NCBI GenBank assembly: GCA_003696465.1
Contig: RFHG01000354.1
Location: 1 to 15,797 of the forward strand
Source of the DNA: Gammaproteobacteria bacterium
GTDB lineage: Bacteria > Pseudomonadota > Gammaproteobacteria > J044
Reading direction: 5' to 3'
DNA length: 15,797 nt
Under the pieces are notes generated by a model. That model was given only the letters and a program-made list of their open reading frames with translations. It ran no database searches and was not told the origin of the DNA. A program made the translations under genes and the position numbers. Positions 14,619-15,797 of this stretch are shown in pieces. Position 1 is the stretch's first letter, and each line of letters begins with the position of its first letter.

Positions 14619-14986
14619 GGGGCCTCCTCCGGCGGCCGGGCCAGCAGCGCATCCAGGGCCTCATTGAGGCGCTGCGGCAGCGGCTCGGCCTGCAGGGCGC
14701 CATGATAGGCACCATCGCGCCACACGAACAGTGCCGGCAAATGAAACACCTCCAGCTCCTGCACCAGCCCGCTCTCGGCCACGGCATCGGCCTCGAATAC
14801 CTGAATGTCCGGACGCAGCCCGCGCAGACCCTCCAGCGCCGCGCGCATGGCCTTGCAGCTGCCGCAGGCAGGCGCTGTCAGAATCAGGATCGCCACACCC
14901 GGCGTCTCCTCCATGCGCTGATGCAGGTCGAACTGGGTCAGCCGCGGAAATGGGGCAGGAACTTTTGCGGTAGAATTCGCGTCCAT
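14615..14986 (-). CDS. Thioredoxin-like protein
   Basis: A 123-residue single thioredoxin-fold protein. The redox motif is C41-G-S-C44 in LILTAPACGSCKAM, and VFHLPALFVWRDG carries the cis-proline that faces it. No signal peptide, so cytoplasmic. It differs from canonical thioredoxin (WCGPC), so a role as a general reductant is not assured. The start is uncertain: ATG 14986 has no ribosome site and overlaps the presumed -10 of divergent can; ATG 14914 (M25) would remove the first strand. It overlaps ampD by GTGA and so may be cotranscribed with ampD-ampE and the histidine phosphatase. Confidence 0.8.
   Translation of the reverse strand: MDANSTAKVPAPFPRLTQFDLHQRMEETPGVAILILTAPACGSCKAMRAALEGLRGLRPDIQVFEADAVAESGLVQELEVFHLPALFVWRDGAYHGALQAEPLPQRLNEALDALLARPPEEAP
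14971..14976 (+). promoter_or_regulatory. Possible -10 element of can
   Basis: TAGAAT lies 47 nt before the can start, inside the 5' end of the divergent thioredoxin-like gene. No good -35 is found at 16-18 bp (AAATGG at 17 bp). Confidence 0.3.
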
Positions 14987-15022
14987 TGCGCCAATGCTAA
15001 CCCAGCCGCGGGGGCACTGCCC

Positions 15023-15652
15023 ATGAAACTGCTCAAGGAACTGTTCGAAAACAATCGCCAGTGGGCCGAGCAGGTGGAACGCGACCACCCCGGTTTCTTC
15101 GAGGCCCTGTCCCGGCAGCAATCCCCCGATTATCTGTGGATCGGCTGCTCCGACAGCCGCGTACCCGCCAACGAGATCGTGGGCATGCTGCCGGGCGAGC
15201 TGTTCGTGCACCGCAATGTCGCCAACGTGGTGGTACAGACCGATTTCAACTGCCTGTCCGTGCTGCAGTATGCGGTGGAGGTGCTGGGAGTCAAGCACAT
15301 CATCGTATGCGGTCATTACGGCTGCGGCGGGGTCAAGGCCGCCCTGACCAACAATCGCCATGGCCTCATCGACAACTGGCTGAGCAGCATCAAGGACATC
15401 TACGCCAAGCACCAGGCACAGTTCGAGCAGCTCGACGAGGATTCCCGTCTCGACCGCCTGTGCGAACTCAATGTCATCGAGCAGGTACACAACGTGTGCC
15501 GCACCACCATCGTCCAGGATGCCTGGGACCGTGGCCAGGAGCTCTCCGTGCATGGCTGGATCTACGGCATCGACGACGGCCGTCTGCGCGACCTCAACAC
15601 CGTCGTGACCGGCAAGGACCAGCTCGAACAGATCTTCCGCTTCGAGGACTGA
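15023..15652 (+). CDS. can: Beta-carbonic anhydrase
   Basis: A 209-residue cytoplasmic beta-class carbonic anhydrase interconverting CO2 and bicarbonate, supplying bicarbonate for carboxylation steps such as those of purine, pyrimidine and fatty-acid synthesis. Zinc ligands C42, H98 and C101 and the catalytic D44-R46 pair (GCSDSR, CGHYGCGG) have the same numbers as in E. coli Can. VHRNVANVV and HGWIYGIDDGRL are typical. E. coli Can is 220 residues, so this one is slightly shorter at the C-terminus. ATG 15023 has GGGGG about 8 nt upstream; an in-frame ATG at 14702 lies over the opposite-strand gene and is rejected. purD follows with its own promoter. Confidence 0.97.
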   Translation: MKLLKELFENNRQWAEQVERDHPGFFEALSRQQSPDYLWIGCSDSRVPANEIVGMLPGELFVHRNVANVVVQTDFNCLSVLQYAVEVLGVKHIIVCGHYGCGGVKAALTNNRHGLIDNWLSSIKDIYAKHQAQFEQLDEDSRLDRLCELNVIEQVHNVCRTTIVQDAWDRGQELSVHGWIYGIDDGRLRDLNTVVTGKDQLEQIFRFED

Positions 15653-15654
15653 CA

Positions 15655-15683
15655 GGGACAGCCCGCCCCGGCTGCGGTAAAAT
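15655..15683 (+). promoter_or_regulatory. purD promoter
   Basis: GGGACA (15655-15660) and TAAAAT (15678-15683) are 17 bp apart. The -35 matches consensus at four of six and the -10 at five of six. It begins 3 nt after the can stop. Transcription would start near 15690, about 29 nt before purD. No PurR-type palindrome was seen. Confidence 0.6.
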
Positions 15684-15718
15684 CCCCGCGATCCCATTCG
15701 CCTCAGGAGCGCAGCAGC

Positions 15719-15797
15719 ATGAAGATCCTCGTCGTGGGCGGCGGTGGCCGCGAACATGCCCTGGCCTGGAAGATCGCGCAGTCACCCATGGTGAGCA
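15719..15797 (+). CDS. purD: Phosphoribosylamine-glycine ligase (5' end only)
   Basis: The first 26 codons of the GAR synthetase, which joins glycine to phosphoribosylamine in purine synthesis. MKILVVGGGGREHALAWKIA matches the start of PurD, including the glycine-rich turn followed by REHALAWK. ATG 15719 has AGGAG 9 nt upstream. The rest of the gene runs off the window. purH, which often precedes purD, is not upstream here; can is. Confidence 0.93.
   Translation, partial: MKILVVGGGGREHALAWKIAQSPMVS

Overview
This window is an ordinary, densely coded stretch of chromosome from a high-GC gammaproteobacterium. The evidence is a CRP very close to the enterobacterial protein and divergent from a YhfA-type OsmC gene (as in E. 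coli), an rpmB-rpmG pair, an ampD-ampE pair, an E. coli-type SpeD proenzyme and a Can-type beta-carbonic anhydrase with catalytic residues at the same numbers as in E. coli. A porin and a periplasmic tandem rhodanese suit a Gram-negative envelope. A free-living, possibly sulfur-metabolising lineage is a guess only. No phage, insertion sequence, CRISPR array, tRNA or rRNA was seen. The longest gene-free stretch is about 144 bp (6572-6715), so no large empty region needs explaining.

Layout. (1) 1-3643, plus strand: the end of a DUF4129-like protein, then a DUF4350 membrane protein, a MoxR AAA+ ATPase and a DUF58 protein. Every junction is a 4-base ATGA or GTGA overlap, so this is one translationally coupled operon. 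(2) 3723-7282, plus: a Crp/Fnr-family regulator of unknown effector, a porin, a periplasmic two-domain rhodanese and a DUF805 membrane protein, each separated by hairpins. (3) 7356-8672, minus: speD then folA, 3 nt apart. (4) 8736-11205, minus: yhfA, a DUF885 metallopeptidase-like gene and a VOC-fold protein, again with 4-base overlaps, divergent from crp. (5) 11299-12444, plus: crp, then rpmB and rpmG with a good extended -10 promoter. (6) 12522-14986, minus: a thioredoxin-like gene, ampD, ampE and a histidine phosphatase, close-packed. (7) 15023 to the end, plus: can and the first 26 codons of purD.

Most of the genes are household: translation, folate, polyamine, purine, CO2 hydration, cell-wall recycling and cAMP control. 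The least understood parts are the MoxR/DUF58 envelope-associated operon and the coupled yhfA-DUF885-VOC operon. The most interesting non-coding signal lies between the Crp/Fnr regulator and the porin. There an Fnr-type half-site pair overlaps the regulator's stop codon, sits at about class-II distance from a possible -10, and is followed by a perfect hairpin that would lie at the very 5' end of the porin mRNA. I did not find convincing evidence of a wholly new biological system.
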